A DNA stretch of 24,788 nt from an uncultured bacterium (GTDB lineage Bacteria > Patescibacteriota > Minisyncoccia > Phycocordibacterales > CAIZLB01), in assembly GCA_903864515.1 (NCBI GenBank), contig CAIPFZ010000061.1, positions 1 through 24,788 on the forward strand, written 5' to 3'. A program made the translations under genes and the position numbers. This document shows, piece by piece, positions 7,428-13,896 of the stretch (positions are counted from its first letter, which is position 1; the number at the start of each line of letters is the position of its first letter). The notes beneath the pieces were generated by a model. That model ran no database searches and was not told where the DNA came from. It saw only the letters and a program-made list of their open reading frames with translations.

Positions 7428-8358
7428 CCTTATTTTAAAAAGAATTCAAGAAAAGCTAGTTTTGCTAAATAAAGCAAGACCTTTTCCTCCGTATTTGGTT
7501 AATAAACTACGTGAACAGTTTTCCATTGAGATGAATTATAACTCCAATGCAATTGAAGGAAATACTCTTACTCTGCGAGAAACAATGTTGGTGTTACAGC
7601 AGGGGATTACGGTAAAGGGAAAGTCTTTGGAAGATCATTTGGAGGTAAAAAATCAAGCAGAAGCAATTAACTATTTGTATGATGTCGTTGGCTCAAAAAA
7701 GGATATACCAATGAGTGAAATATTGATAAGAAATATTCATAATTTGATAGTGCAAAATATTGACGGAGTTGAGGCTGGTTCGTATCGTTCTTATGATGTA
7801 AGAATTACGGGTTCAAAACACGTTCCACCTCCAGCTTTTGAAGTAGCTCATAAAATGCATGAACTGATAACGTGGTATAAAAATAATACGAAAAAACTAG
7901 ATAATATTACTTTGGCTGCAGAATTTAAGCATCGTTTAGTTCAAATTCATCCATTTGGTGATGGTAACGGCAGGGTAAGTAGACTTGTTTTAAATATCCT
8001 TTTGATGAAGAATGGATATCCAATAGTTGTTATTCTTAAAAATGATAGAACAAAATATTACAAAGCCTTACAAAAAGCTGATAAGGGAAAGACTGAAGAT
8101 TTGATATTCTTTATTTCACAAGCTGTGGAGAGGTCATTGGACTTATATATTAAAGCAATCAAAAATTCTACAGTAGAAAATACATTAATGTTATTATCAG
8201 AAATTGCTCCGAAAACAAAATATGATGCGGAATACTTAGGTCTATTGGTCCGTGGTGGTAAGATTGCCGGGGTGAAGGAGGGTAGAAATTGGAAAACATC
8301 ACTTGATGCAATACAAAGATATGAGATGGGTCTAACTAGAAAAAGTAAGAAAAAATAA
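7417..8358 (+). CDS. Fic domain protein (AMP transferase), class II with N-terminal inhibitory motif
   Basis: A 313-residue Fic protein. The catalytic loop HPFGDGNGRVSR is intact at residues 178-189, so it should be able to transfer AMP or another nucleotide to a target hydroxyl. The N-terminal inhibitory helix motif S-x-x-x-E-G (Ser43, Glu47, Gly48 in SNAIEGN) places it among self-inhibited class II Fic proteins, which need no separate antitoxin. A flap segment with YDVRITGSKHVPPP near residues 126-139 should align the target. The C-terminal 70 residues resemble a small DNA-binding winged-helix region (weak inference). An inverted-repeat operator and a 19-codon leader lie upstream. The target protein is unknown. 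Confidence 0.92.
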   Translation: MKNDLILKRIQEKLVLLNKARPFPPYLVNKLREQFSIEMNYNSNAIEGNTLTLRETMLVLQQGITVKGKSLEDHLEVKNQAEAINYLYDVVGSKKDIPMSEILIRNIHNLIVQNIDGVEAGSYRSYDVRITGSKHVPPPAFEVAHKMHELITWYKNNTKKLDNITLAAEFKHRLVQIHPFGDGNGRVSRLVLNILLMKNGYPIVVILKNDRTKYYKALQKADKGKTEDLIFFISQAVERSLDLYIKAIKNSTVENTLMLLSEIAPKTKYDAEYLGLLVRGGKIAGVKEGRNWKTSLDAIQRYEMGLTRKSKKK

Positions 8359-8430
8359 TTATTGTCTGCGTGGATATGTCTAAAAAACTTATCCTCACCT
8401 ACCCTTGAAGTTGTCAAATGTTCATATTTA

Positions 8431-8445
8431 TATTATCTTTACTGT
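8431..8445 (+). promoter_or_regulatory. -10 box of gatB
   Basis: TATTAT (8431-8436) ends 9 bases before ATG 8446. TTGTCA at 8411-8416 and TTGAAG at 8405-8410 are -35-like, but their spacing (14 and 20) is not ideal. Confidence 0.4.
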
Positions 8446-10017
8446 ATGACATCAACAGATTTAAAGACAGTGGACTCCATGGCGGTTTTACCTGAAAACA
8501 CCTATATTTCTCCTACAACTGGTAAAACATACTATCCCGTAATCGGCCTTGAAATTCACGCGGAACTTAGAACCAACTCCAAGATGTTCTGCTCTTGTAG
8601 AAACAATACAGATGAAGAAAAGCCTAATGTTAATATCTGTGCAATTTGTATGGGTCACCCTGGAACACTTCCTGTTATAAACAAGGAGGCGGTTAAACAT
8701 GTAATAAAAGTTGGAACTGCAATCGGTGCAAATATTGCGGACTATACAGAATGGGATCGTAAAAATTATTTCTATCCTGATATCCCAAAGGGATATCAGA
8801 TTTCTCAGTATGCATTCCCATTGATAACCGGTGGTGTGATTAATGTTGATATTGGAGGAGGTAAGACGTTGTATCCAGTTGAGATTACAAGAATTCACCT
8901 TGAGGAAGATACTGCAAGCTCAAGCCATACAAAGGGAGATTTTAGCCTTGTCGATTTTAATAGAGCGGGAGTTCCTTTGATGGAGCTTGTGACGGAGCCT
9001 GTAATTCACAGCGCAAAAGTTGCTGGTGCATTTGCTAGAGAGCTTCAGCTGTTACTTAGATACCTAAACGCAGGACACGCTAACATGGAGAAAGGGGAGA
9101 TGAGAGTTGAGGTTAATATTTCAGTTTCTGAAACGCCAGGAGTCTTTGGTACAAAGGTTGAAGTAAAAAATCTAAACTCATTTAGGTCCGTTGAGCGTTC
9201 AATTGAATTTGAAATAAAGCGTCATGTTGATGTAATTGAAGAAGGTGGAAAGATTGTTCAGGAGACTAGAGGTTTTGATGAGACAACTGGTAAGACTTTT
9301 TCACAACGTGCAAAAGAAAACTCAAATGACTACAGATATTTTCCTGATCCAGATCTTCCAAAGATTTTTATATCGGAGATTCCAGAACTTGCGAGAGATT
9401 TAATAAAGGCAGAAATCCCTGAACTTCCATGGGAAAAGCGCGCTAGATATAAGAGTGAATATGGAATGAAAGATGAAGATGCGGAGATGTTTGTACAAAA
9501 TGATATATTCAGAAACTTCTTTGATGCTTTTGTAAGTGCTGAAAACTCAGCGCATTCTCCTGAAAAGATAAAGCTGGGAATCAACTATATAACTTCAGAT
9601 ATCGCAGGATTGGTTAAAAATACATCAGGTATAAATATTCAAATTTCAGTTCCATATTTTATAGAAATGATTGAGATGATTGATAAGGGTGAACTTTCTT
9701 CTCGTGCGGCTAAAGATATATTGATGAAATATTGGGGACAGAAGTTGGCCGATGGAACTTTTGTTGCTAATGCTGTAGAAGAAACACGTTCTCCAAAACA
9801 AATTGCAGAGGAGGAGGGTCTAATTCAGAAGAATGATCCAGAGGCACTTAAAAAGATGATTCAAGAAATAATTGATGCAAATGCTGGGGTGGTTCTAGAA
9901 TACAAGGCAGGGAAGGAAGCATCTTTGCAGTTCTTGTTGGGACAGGTGATGAAGGTAAGTAAGGGGGCGGTTAATCCGGGTTTGGCAAAGACAACATTAG
10001 TGGATATGCTGAAATAG
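8446..10017 (+). CDS. gatB: Asp-tRNA(Asn)/Glu-tRNA(Gln) amidotransferase subunit B
   Basis: Subunit of GatCAB, which converts mischarged Glu-tRNA(Gln) (or Asp-tRNA(Asn)) to the amide. GatB binds the tRNA and phosphorylates the aminoacyl group. Motifs seen: VIGLEIHAEL near the N-terminus, a Cys4 zinc site (CSC ... CAIC), YFYPDIPKGYQISQ, MRVEVNISV and the YRYFPDPDLP block. The C-terminal tail (about 150 residues) is the YqeY/GatB helical domain ending in KGAVNPGLAKTTL. ATG 8446 gives 523 residues and fits the -10 box; ATG 8479 is also possible. An upstream reading from 8362 is rejected because it crosses the promoter. gatA and gatC are not in the window. A terminator follows. Confidence 0.96.
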   Translation: MTSTDLKTVDSMAVLPENTYISPTTGKTYYPVIGLEIHAELRTNSKMFCSCRNNTDEEKPNVNICAICMGHPGTLPVINKEAVKHVIKVGTAIGANIADYTEWDRKNYFYPDIPKGYQISQYAFPLITGGVINVDIGGGKTLYPVEITRIHLEEDTASSSHTKGDFSLVDFNRAGVPLMELVTEPVIHSAKVAGAFARELQLLLRYLNAGHANMEKGEMRVEVNISVSETPGVFGTKVEVKNLNSFRSVERSIEFEIKRHVDVIEEGGKIVQETRGFDETTGKTFSQRAKENSNDYRYFPDPDLPKIFISEIPELARDLIKAEIPELPWEKRARYKSEYGMKDEDAEMFVQNDIFRNFFDAFVSAENSAHSPEKIKLGINYITSDIAGLVKNTSGINIQISVPYFIEMIEMIDKGELSSRAAKDILMKYWGQKLADGTFVANAVEETRSPKQIAEEEGLIQKNDPEALKKMIQEIIDANAGVVLEYKAGKEASLQFLLGQVMKVSKGAVNPGLAKTTLVDMLK

Positions 10018-10028
10018 AATGTAATTAA

Positions 10029-10056
10029 CAAAAATACCGCGGAAGCGGTATTTTTT
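10029..10056. terminator. Rho-independent terminator after gatB
   Basis: A perfect hairpin, aaaaataccgc / gcggtattttt around a GGAA loop, followed by more T. The A/T-flanked symmetry means it could stop transcription from either side. Confidence 0.9.
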
Positions 10057-10136
10057 AAGGTCATTCATCGGCTTTCTACAGATTGTCTTTGTTAATTCTT
10101 TAGAAATCTTTTATGAAAATTTCGGGGTCTATTTGC

Positions 10137-10148
10137 TAGACTCTTGGG
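10137..10148 (+). promoter_or_regulatory. Extended -10 of the MazF-like gene
   Basis: TTG-C-TAGACT (hexamer 10137-10142) ends 6 bases before ATG 10149, again predicting a leaderless message. Confidence 0.4.
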
Positions 10149-10570
10149 ATGAAAAATGAATATCTTATACAAAACTTTGATGATTGGAATATCAAAAAGA
10201 AAAATTTACAGTTTCTGGATAATTCGTATGGTCATGAATTATATTTCAAAGTAGGAGATGTTTGGTGGTGTTCGGTTGGTCTTAATATTGGCAAAGAATC
10301 TTTTGGTAAGGGTGCAGACTTTCGCAGGCCAGTTTTGATTATTAAAAAACTATCAGCGGAATTATATATAGTTTTATCTCTAACTACTAAGTATAAAGTT
10401 GGAACTTGGTTTACTAATGTAATGCTGAATAACGAGATTATAACTCTGTGATGCTTTATCAAATAAGAACTATAGATAAAAGGAGATTTTCAATAAAGTT
10501 AGGTGAACTCAGTGAGTCTGACTATGTTAAGACAAAAGAAAAACTCAAGGTATTACTTGAGTTTTTCTGA
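10149..10570 (+). pseudogene. PemK/MazF-family toxin gene split by a 2-base frameshift
   Basis: The first part (10149-10451, 100 residues) has the PemK/MazF SH3-like core: VGDVWWCSVGLNIG at residues 36-49, then FRRPVLIIKK and a strand-turn pattern up to EIITL. It stops at TGA 10449-10451. A second ORF, 10451-10570 (39 residues, MLYQIRTIDKRRF...), is in another frame and carries the expected C-terminal QIRTID-type strand and helix of the same family. The junction reads ctctgtgatg. Removing one TG would join the frames as ...ITL-MLYQIRTID. The stop and next ATG overlap as TGATG, so coupled translation of two fragments is possible. No antitoxin gene is adjacent. The N-terminal FDDWNIKKK segment may be a fused regulatory part (inference). 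A sequencing or assembly error is a real alternative. Confidence 0.75.
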
Positions 10571-10691
10571 AATTGTCATCCAGCTTGCGAACAAGCCGGA
10601 ATCAAATAGATTGTTACGTACCAATCTACAAAAGGTGCCTGCTTTCGGCTTCGGAATTCCTTAGCTGAACGGAGCTTTCGCTCGCAGGCAT
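10530..10691 (-). ncRNA. Candidate small structured RNA of about 160 nt, no known family recognised
   Basis: On the minus strand a near-consensus promoter is followed by about 160 bases of tandem hairpins and a Rho-independent terminator, with no ORF of note. Domain 1 is closed by a perfect 7-bp stem (10684-10690 with 10636-10642) and contains a GAGC-GAAA-GCUC hairpin and the self-complementary GGAATTCC. Domain 2 is TAGATTG/CAATCTA (10622-10628 with 10607-10613). Domain 3 (10580-10599) is an 8-bp stem with a UUCG loop. In domain 3 the minus strand has a G-U wobble where the plus strand has an A-C mismatch, and GAAA and UUCG loops appear only on the minus strand, so strand choice is supported. 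It does not match the signature sequences of SRP RNA, RNase P, tmRNA or common riboswitches that I can recall. A trans-acting sRNA is inferred. Confidence 0.65.
10537..10568. terminator. Bidirectional terminator between the MazF-like gene and the minus-strand RNA
   Basis: A perfect 13-bp stem (10537-10549 with 10556-10568) with a 6-base loop lies over the last codons and stop of the MazF-like reading frame. On the minus strand it is followed by TTTTGTC, the better U-tract. On the plus strand the U's are in the stem itself. Confidence 0.8.
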
Positions 10692-10697
10692 GGAAAT

Positions 10698-10725
10698 ATA
10701 ATATCAAAAGCATAATTCTTGTCAA
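10698..10725 (-). promoter_or_regulatory. Near-consensus promoter of the minus-strand small RNA
   Basis: Read on the minus strand: TTGACA (10725-10720), 16-base spacer, extended TG-A-TATTAT (-10 at 10703-10698). The start is predicted near 10691. This is one of the strongest promoters in the window and it diverges from the gap promoter. Confidence 0.75.
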
Positions 10726-10757
10726 ATTTCTTGTTTTAATTGTCAGTATTTTTAAAA

Positions 10758-10785
10758 TAGACTTAAAAACTTGGGGTGATATAAT
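10758..10785 (+). promoter_or_regulatory. Extended -10 promoter of gap
   Basis: TAGACT (10758-10763), 16-base spacer, then TG-A-TATAAT with the perfect hexamer at 10780-10785. The start is expected near 10792, giving a 70-base leader. This is unlike the leaderless pattern of most neighbours. Confidence 0.65.
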
Positions 10786-10818
10786 ATAAACAAGTTATTA
10801 TTAATTATATAAAAACAC

Positions 10819-10848
10819 CCAGTGCGGGCTATTCAAAACCCGGATTGG
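10819..10848 (+). promoter_or_regulatory. Hairpin in the gap 5' leader
   Basis: CCAGT-G-CGGG (10819-10828) pairs with CCCG-G-ATTGG (10839-10848) with one internal G-G mismatch and a 10-base loop. It ends 13 bases before the gap ATG, in an otherwise A/T-only leader. No U-tract follows, so it may be a translational or stability element rather than a terminator. Confidence 0.45.
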
Positions 10849-10861
10849 TATTCATAAAAAC

Positions 10862-11890
10862 ATGTCACAAACAAGAATTGCCATTAATGGCGCAGGAAGA
10901 ATTGGAAGAGCTTTTTTGAAATTAGCTATTACAAATCCAGATTTACAAATTGTTGCGATAAATGATTTGGCTGATATAGAAAACATCGCTTATCTTTTGA
11001 AATATGATTCAGCTTATGGAAGAAGTGGATTAGATATTAAGTCTAATAAAGAAACCTCAACATTAACTATTAACGGTCAAGAAGTTAAGTATCTTTCTGA
11101 AAAAGATCCTGCAATGCTTCCTTGGAAAGATTTGGCAGTTGATATTGTTCTTGAATCAACAGGTTTGTTTGTCTCTCGTGCAAAAGCAGAGGCTCACATA
11201 ACAGCTGGGGCAAAGAGGGTTGTAGTGTCGGCTCCAACAAAAGATGAAGCTGGTGCTCCTCAAGCTGCAACAGTTCTTATGGGAATAAATGAGGCAGATA
11301 TTGCTAATTGCCCAGTGACTTCAAATGCATCTTGTACAACCAACGCAGCAAGTCCACTTATCTCAATCTTGAATGAAACTATTGGAATTGAATCTGCAAT
11401 TCTAAACACTGTGCACGGTTATACTGCAAGTCAGTCATTAGTGGATGGTCCAAACAAAAAGGATTGGAGAGAGGGAAGAGCTGCTGCTATGAATATTGTT
11501 CCATCCTCAACTGGTGCTGCTATTGCCGTTACAAAAGTAATCACTGATTTGGCTGGAAAGTTTGATGGAGTTTCAATGCGAGTTCCTGTTGTGACTGGAT
11601 CAATTGTTGATATTACTTTTATTGCAAAGCGTGCTACTACAAAAGACGAGGTTAATGAAATACTTAAAAAAGCTTCAATGGATGCAAGATGGAGTGGGGT
11701 GTTTGAGGCATCAGAGGAAGAATATGTTTCAAGAGATATAATTGGTAATCCTCATGCATCTATTGCTGATTTGAAATTAACAAGGGTTGTAAATGGTAAT
11801 TTGGTAAAGGTTTTGGCATGGTATGACAATGAGATGGGGTATACGCATGCGCTACTACAGCATGTTTTGAAGGCGAGTAAATTAATATAA
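10862..11890 (+). CDS. gap: Glyceraldehyde-3-phosphate dehydrogenase, type I
   Basis: A glycolytic enzyme that oxidises glyceraldehyde-3-phosphate to 1,3-bisphosphoglycerate with NAD(P). The Rossmann motif NGAGRIGRAF is at residues 9-18, and Asp35 in INDLAD suggests NAD preference. The catalytic Cys158 is in SNASCTTN and His185 is in NTVHGYTASQ. The substrate-binding STGAA and WYDNEMGY motifs are intact, and the length (342) is normal. It has its own extended -10 promoter and a structured 70-base leader. The last 72 bases (11819-11890) recur three more times downstream (see repeats). The next gene starts 2 bases after the stop. Confidence 0.98.
   Translation: MSQTRIAINGAGRIGRAFLKLAITNPDLQIVAINDLADIENIAYLLKYDSAYGRSGLDIKSNKETSTLTINGQEVKYLSEKDPAMLPWKDLAVDIVLESTGLFVSRAKAEAHITAGAKRVVVSAPTKDEAGAPQAATVLMGINEADIANCPVTSNASCTTNAASPLISILNETIGIESAILNTVHGYTASQSLVDGPNKKDWREGRAAAMNIVPSSTGAAIAVTKVITDLAGKFDGVSMRVPVVTGSIVDITFIAKRATTKDEVNEILKKASMDARWSGVFEASEEEYVSRDIIGNPHASIADLKLTRVVNGNLVKVLAWYDNEMGYTHALLQHVLKASKLI
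11819..11890 (+). repeat. gap 3'-end repeat, copy 1 (functional gap terminus)
   Basis: The last 23 codons and stop of gap, from the Trp of WYDNEMGY to ...YTHALLQHVLKASKLI. This is the reference for copies 2-4. Confidence 0.8.
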
Positions 11891-11892
11891 CT

Positions 11893-12210
11893 ATGAAAAA
11901 ACTTAAATCAATTATACTCGCAGTGGTGTTGCTTGTAGTTTTGCACATAGCAACTGTTCTTACTCTTTCAGATACAAAGATATTTCCTTGCCAAATAAGT
12001 TCTATTGGTGGAAATATGCAAGCATCAGAATGGTTAGCTGGTATGTGTGATGTAAACTACAAGTATTGGATAGGTTCAGTTCAGAAACTGACTCCAAATG
12101 CTAATGTCGCAAGAATATTATTGATTTATGGTTTGCCGGTACTCTTAACTGGAGTCATAATGTATGGACTACATCTCCGAAAGAAGCGGGTTGGTATGGT
12201 AATGAAGTAA
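11893..12210 (+). CDS. Small two-helix membrane protein (cargo A downstream of gap)
   Basis: A 105-residue protein of no recognised family. Hydrophobic helices lie at about residues 6-25 and 73-92, with a loop between them containing two Cys (33 and 52) that could pair if extracytoplasmic. A basic C-terminal tail follows (LRKKRVGMVMK). The ending G-x-I-M-Y-G-L-H-L-R-K resembles the GAIIG-LYG-(I/R)HR endings of the next two proteins, so the three may be one diverged family. The start lies 2 bases after the gap stop with no Shine-Dalgarno, so translation is probably coupled to gap. Its stop codon falls inside copy 2 of the gap 3'-end repeat, in another frame. Confidence 0.75.
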   Translation: MKKLKSIILAVVLLVVLHIATVLTLSDTKIFPCQISSIGGNMQASEWLAGMCDVNYKYWIGSVQKLTPNANVARILLIYGLPVLLTGVIMYGLHLRKKRVGMVMK

Positions 12211-12263
12211 GGTATACGCATACGTTAGTCCGTCACGTAATTGATGCTAGTAAATTAATCTAA
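12192..12263 (+). repeat. gap 3'-end repeat, copy 2
   Basis: Exactly 72 bases, no indels, reading WYGNEVR then YTHTLVRHVIDASKLI and stop in the gap frame. It has no start codon and cannot make GAPDH. The first 19 bases overlap the 3' end of the 105-residue ORF. The DNA shares ggtatacgca and agtaaattaat with copy 1. Confidence 0.85.
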
Positions 12264-12272
12264 AATATAATT

Positions 12273-12569
12273 ATGAAACAAAAAAGATATTGGTTGATAG
12301 TAGGCTCTGTACTTTCTATATTTGCTACAGTAATTTCATTGATTGGGCAGATAACATGGAAACACTTAAGTGTTGTCTCTATTCCAGGATTCGTGATTCT
12401 TACGATCACTGATGAATTGATTTTTGGAGGGACAATAAAATATCCAACATTTACTGGTGCCACCTCGTTTATTTTGTCATTGTCGATATCTTTCATCGTT
12501 TATTTCATTATAGGTGCAATTATTGGTATATTATATGGTCTAATTCATCGTAGTGCGATGATGAAGTAA
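12273..12569 (+). CDS. Small membrane protein (cargo B downstream of gap)
   Basis: A 98-residue protein with hydrophobic stretches at about residues 7-26, 34-47 and 64-91. It begins MKQKRYWL and ends IIGAIIGILYGLIHR, close to the next gene product (MNKKYWL ... MGAIIGGLYGRTRH), so B and C are likely paralogues. No family or function is recognised. It starts 9 bases after the end of gap repeat copy 2 in an A/T-only spacer with no Shine-Dalgarno or clear promoter, so it probably rides on the gap transcript. It ends inside gap repeat copy 3. Confidence 0.75.
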   Translation: MKQKRYWLIVGSVLSIFATVISLIGQITWKHLSVVSIPGFVILTITDELIFGGTIKYPTFTGATSFILSLSISFIVYFIIGAIIGILYGLIHRSAMMK

Positions 12570-12622
12570 GGTATACGCACACGCTGTTGCAATATGTATT
12601 TAACGCGAGTAAATTAATTTAA
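12551..12622 (+). repeat. gap 3'-end repeat, copy 3
   Basis: Again 72 bases without indels. The gap frame reads CDDEVR then YTHTLLQYVFNASKLI and stop, with TAG in place of the first Trp codon (TGG). Copies 2 and 3 share the bases gaagtaaggtatacgca, which differ from gap itself. Confidence 0.85.
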
Positions 12623-12626
12623 AAAT

Positions 12627-12896
12627 ATGAATAAAAAATATTGGCTAACAGGTACTATTACCGGTTTAATCATAGGAGTAGTAATTTTGCTGATTTCTGA
12701 CGGGATGCAAGAATGTATGACCTTTAGCGATCAATTGTCTTGCGTGTGGTTATGGAGTAATGTGACGGCTTACCGCGAGGATGAATTGACGTTATTAACG
12801 AATATATTACCCCTCTTTATTATTGGACCAATGCTAATGGGCGCAATTATCGGTGGATTATATGGCCGAACTCGGCATGGTACTATAACGAATTAA
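12627..12896 (+). CDS. Small membrane protein (cargo C downstream of gap)
   Basis: An 89-residue protein with helices at about residues 7-24 and 58-80 and a Cys pair in the loop (30 and 39), comparable to the loop Cys pair in cargo A. The N-terminal MNKKYWL and C-terminal GAIIGGLYG link it to cargo B. The function is unknown. The start is 4 bases after gap repeat copy 3, and the stop lies inside the most degraded copy 4. No promoter is seen directly upstream, so it is likely the last gene of the gap transcript. Confidence 0.72.
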   Translation: MNKKYWLTGTITGLIIGVVILLISDGMQECMTFSDQLSCVWLWSNVTAYREDELTLLTNILPLFIIGPMLMGAIIGGLYGRTRHGTITN

Positions 12897-12943
12897 CGTA
12901 TATCCATAAGTCTTTGTATAATTTGATGAAGATAATTACGTAT
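12878..12943 (+). repeat. gap 3'-end repeat, copy 4 (degraded)
   Basis: The gap frame reads AWYYNELTYIHKSLYNLMK, aligning without gaps to AWYDNEMGYTHALLQHVLK. The C-terminal ASKLI and stop are lost. It is the most diverged copy and the furthest from gap. Confidence 0.6.
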
Positions 12944-12988
12944 TACAGTAACCCCTAAATTACAACAAATATTTTCAAACGGGGACAG

Positions 12989-13016
12989 TTGTTATTGAGC
13001 CCTCTGGTGTTATAAT
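12989..13016 (+). promoter_or_regulatory. Extended -10 promoter of the 13043 gene and the pentose phosphate genes
   Basis: TTGTTA (12989-12994), 16-base spacer, TG-T-TATAAT (hexamer 13011-13016). The start is predicted near 13023, leaving a 20-base leader. It may serve the following gene, rpiB and the rpe-like gene. Confidence 0.7.
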
Positions 13017-13042
13017 GTGTGCATAGAAATTAATCAAATAAA

Positions 13043-13354
13043 ATGAGTAAAATTACAATTTTGAAGATAGGCCTAGCTGGCGGTATTTATAAGCTTTTAA
13101 CAGTGGTGTTTGTTGTTATTGTGGCTCAAACTCACTTCTCAATTTTCAGGAGAATGGTTATGATGACAATGCAAAACTTTGGGGCGTTTGGCTTTAATCC
13201 AAATACATTCTTCGGTATCCTAGCTGGATTTTTATGGGCTTTCATTGCAGGATTTATCCAATTTGGAGCTATTGCCTTTATCTTTAATATACTTGTCACA
13301 GATAATGTTATTACAAAGAAAATAACTAAATGGCTTAGAGTCATTAAAAAATAA
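13043..13354 (+). CDS. Small membrane protein of unknown function
   Basis: A 103-residue protein with two long hydrophobic helices (about residues 8-30 and 56-86), basic residues between them (FRRM) and a Lys-rich C-terminus (KKITKWLRVIKK). No family is recognised. It has its own extended -10 promoter and is followed after 11 bases by rpiB, so it is probably the first gene of the pentose-phosphate transcript. It lacks the GAIIGxLYG ending of the three gap-linked membrane proteins and no gap tail follows it, so it is likely not part of that repeat. Confidence 0.7.
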   Translation: MSKITILKIGLAGGIYKLLTVVFVVIVAQTHFSIFRRMVMMTMQNFGAFGFNPNTFFGILAGFLWAFIAGFIQFGAIAFIFNILVTDNVITKKITKWLRVIKK

Positions 13355-13365
13355 ATTAAATTAAT

Positions 13366-13875
13366 ATGAAAATATTTATTGCATCAGATCACGCTGGATT
13401 TGAACTTAAGAAAGCAATTATAGAGGACATTACTTTTTCAGGTCACACTGTAATAGATTGCGGAGCTGATGAGTACGATGAAGATGATGATTATCCACTG
13501 ATTGTTTCAAAAGCTGCTAAAGCAGTTTCTGAAGCAGAGAGTGCAAAGCTTTCAGGGGATTTGGAATTTACCGATGGTGAAGTTAGAGGAATTGTAATTG
13601 GTGGATCAGGGCAAGGAGAGGTGATTGTTGCAAATAAATTCCCACACATAAGAGCTGTGCTTTATTATGGTGGAACACAAGAAATAATATCACTTTCTCG
13701 TGAGCATAATGATTCAAATGTTCTCTCTCTTGGAGCAAGGTTTATAACAGAAGGTGATGCAATAATGGCTGTCCGTCTATGGCTTGGAACTCCCTTTAGT
13801 CAAGAAGACAGACATGTAAGAAGAATGGAGCAAATAGAAGAGTTGGAGTCAGGGGTTAAGGATTCTATATATTAA
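13366..13875 (+). CDS. rpiB: Ribose-5-phosphate isomerase B (RpiB/LacAB family)
   Basis: Interconverts ribose-5-phosphate and ribulose-5-phosphate in the non-oxidative pentose phosphate pathway. The N-terminal SDHAGFELK (Asp8, His9) binds the sugar, and HNDSNVLSLGAR near 114-125 is the conserved helix-strand. The anion-hole loop is GGSGQGE (79-85), without the Cys of E. coli RpiB. It carries Glu85 at the position used as base by the mycobacterial enzyme (GGSGNGE), so it should be of that mechanistic type. A short insertion around residues 58-70 precedes the loop. It sits 11 bases after a small membrane protein gene and 21 bases before the rpe-like gene, most likely one operon. Confidence 0.93.
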   Translation: MKIFIASDHAGFELKKAIIEDITFSGHTVIDCGADEYDEDDDYPLIVSKAAKAVSEAESAKLSGDLEFTDGEVRGIVIGGSGQGEVIVANKFPHIRAVLYYGGTQEIISLSREHNDSNVLSLGARFITEGDAIMAVRLWLGTPFSQEDRHVRRMEQIEELESGVKDSIY

Positions 13876-13896
13876 AATAATTTAAATTCATATTTA

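Noticed and set aside
8362..8445. N-terminal extension of GatB from ATG 8362
   Set aside because: It crosses the putative promoter and adds residues absent from the GatB family; ATG 8446 or 8479 fits better.
10030..10148. An antitoxin gene before the MazF-like gene
   Set aside because: Only a terminator and 90 bases of non-coding DNA are present; no ORF with a plausible start was found.
10577..10692. SRP, RNase P, tmRNA, tracrRNA or known riboswitch in the 10577-10692 structures
   Set aside because: The conserved core sequences of these RNAs, as far as I recall them, are absent, and no cas genes lie nearby.
12192..12622. Gap tails 2 and 3 as extensions of the small membrane proteins by programmed frameshifting
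   Set aside because: No slippery heptamer or structure was seen at the ORF ends, and the tails line up with gap in its own frame, so gene fragments explain them better.
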